NCBI RefSeq assembly: GCF_904066215.1
Contig: NZ_LR880474.1
Span: 2,232,001-2,296,000, forward strand
DNA length: 64,000 nucleotides
Reading direction: 5' to 3'
Origin: Microbacterium sp. Nx66
GTDB lineage: Bacteria > Actinomycetota > Actinomycetes > Actinomycetales > Microbacteriaceae
Below are positions 63,329-64,000 of the stretch, in pieces (position 1 is the first letter of the stretch; every line of letters begins with the position of its first letter). Made by a program: the position numbers and the translations under genes. Under the pieces are notes generated by a model. The model was not told the origin of the DNA and ran no database searches. It saw nothing but the letters and a program-made list of their open reading frames with translations.

Positions 63329-64000
63329 GTGCACCGCGCCACACCAGCCGCCCCTGAACCGACCCTGAGCGTGGTCATCCCGGTCAAGGACGATGCGGCG
63401 GAACTGCGGCGATGCCTCCGCGCCCTCGCCCGGCAGACACTCCCGCCCGACGAGATCATCGTCGTGGACAACGCCTCGACCGACGATTCGGCCGCGGTGG
63501 CCGCCCGGCACGGCGCGCGGGTCGTGCGGTGCGAGACTCCGGGCATCCCGGCCGCGAGCGCGACCGGGTACGACACGGCGACGGGCGACGTGATCCTGCG
63601 GCTCGACGCCGACGGGGTACCGGGGCCGCGGTGGGTCGAGACGATGACGGCCGCGTACGTGCGGGATCCGCGGGTCGGAGCGTGGACGGGCGGAGCGCAT
63701 TTCGTCGACGGTCCCCGGTTCCTGCGGAGGCCCCTCGCGGCGGCCTACCTCCTTTCCTACGTCGTCGTGTGCGGCTCCGCCCTGGGCCACGGGCCGTTGT
63801 TCGGATCGAACCTCGCCCTCCGCCGCTCGGCCTGGCTCGCCGTCCGGGACCGGGTGCACCGCGACGATGCCGCGCTTCACGACGACCTCGACCTCGCCTT
63901 CCATGTCGGCGAGCGCCACCGCATCCGCTGGCTTCTGCACACCGATATGGGCATCTCCATGCGCCCGTTCGGCAGCGGACGCTCCTTCGCCCGCCGCTCC
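63329..64000 (+). CDS. Family 2 glycosyltransferase, C-terminus off window
   Basis: 224 codons are visible from GTG 63329 to the right edge, in one open frame. The N-terminal nucleotide-sugar domain shows LSVVIPVKDDAAELRRCL, IIVVDNASTDDSA and the DXD-like LDADGVPG. A later DDLDLAF resembles the catalytic-base segment. Hydrophobic residues around 155-170 may be membrane-associated. It adds a sugar to a lipid, polymer or cell-wall acceptor that cannot be named. GAGGAG lies 5 nt before the GTG, and TAGGCT at 63297-63302 is a probable -10 box. Confidence 0.88.
   Translation, partial: MHRATPAAPEPTLSVVIPVKDDAAELRRCLRALARQTLPPDEIIVVDNASTDDSAAVAARHGARVVRCETPGIPAASATGYDTATGDVILRLDADGVPGPRWVETMTAAYVRDPRVGAWTGGAHFVDGPRFLRRPLAAAYLLSYVVVCGSALGHGPLFGSNLALRRSAWLAVRDRVHRDDAALHDDLDLAFHVGERHRIRWLLHTDMGISMRPFGSGRSFARRS

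Overview
The window comes from a high-GC actinobacterium, most likely Microbacterium or a close member of the Microbacteriaceae. The evidence is the rRNA sequence, the very high third-position GC, runs of ATGA/GTGA four-base overlaps, many start codons placed 6-9 nt after a TAnnnT -10 box (leaderless transcription), a DUF7882 protein, PriA instead of a plain HisA, and MetE/MetF. The 16S gene would settle the genus. Nearly all genes read on the minus strand.

Layout, left to right. 1-945: a disordered Arg/Gly/Asp-rich repeat protein that runs off the left edge. 985-6572: a complete rRNA operon on the minus strand (promoter, 16S, spacer without tRNA, 23S, 5S, terminator), with a 33-nt inverted repeat flanking 23S. 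6887-12486: a CoA-transferase, a DUF4184 membrane protein with tyrS, a SatD-like protein overlapping a membrane protein, and a DUF1349 protein. 12509-19229: arginine operon argC-J-B-D-F-H, every junction overlapping by 4 nt, without argG or argR. 19469-22545: TPP riboswitch, thiM and a ThiE-ThiD-TenA triple fusion. 22554-24470: an SDR-like protein, a short tandem repeat and a DUF402 protein. 24529-28115: pheS-pheT. 28165-31530: gluABCD-type glutamate uptake system. 31790-35633: rRNA methyltransferase, response regulator, sensor kinase and an orphan TAXI lipoprotein. 35722-37021: infC-rpmI-rplT, with infC starting at ATC. 37279-41667: DUF1844, SseB, then hisC-B-H-priA. 41741-43079: a LysM protein divergent from lexA with SOS-box-like sites between them. 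43144-46422: metF-metE. 46607-48469: an S9 peptidase. 48481-53728: prfB, ftsE, ftsX and smpB, with a convergent DUF2510 gene inserted between prfB and ftsE. 53812-55092: an MFS transporter.

55104-61847 is a Tad (type IVb pilus/secretion) locus split in two. tadA-tadB-tadC lie at 58877-61847; a pilin-like gene, two TadE-like genes and a TadG-like gene lie at 55104-56562. Between them sits a block of small genes, mostly on the plus strand, that includes a secreted cysteine-containing protein and a small cytosolic partner of different base composition. A perfect DnaA-box sequence lies just upstream of the first gene of each Tad half. The window ends with a two-TM coiled-coil protein of unknown function, a 51-codon ORF and the start of a family 2 glycosyltransferase.

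Most of the window is core metabolism and translation. The least explained parts are the block inside the Tad locus, the TAXI/two-component cluster, the SatD-like pair, and a short dispersed repeat carried in frame inside argC and pheT. All calls come from reading the sequence; no database search was run.
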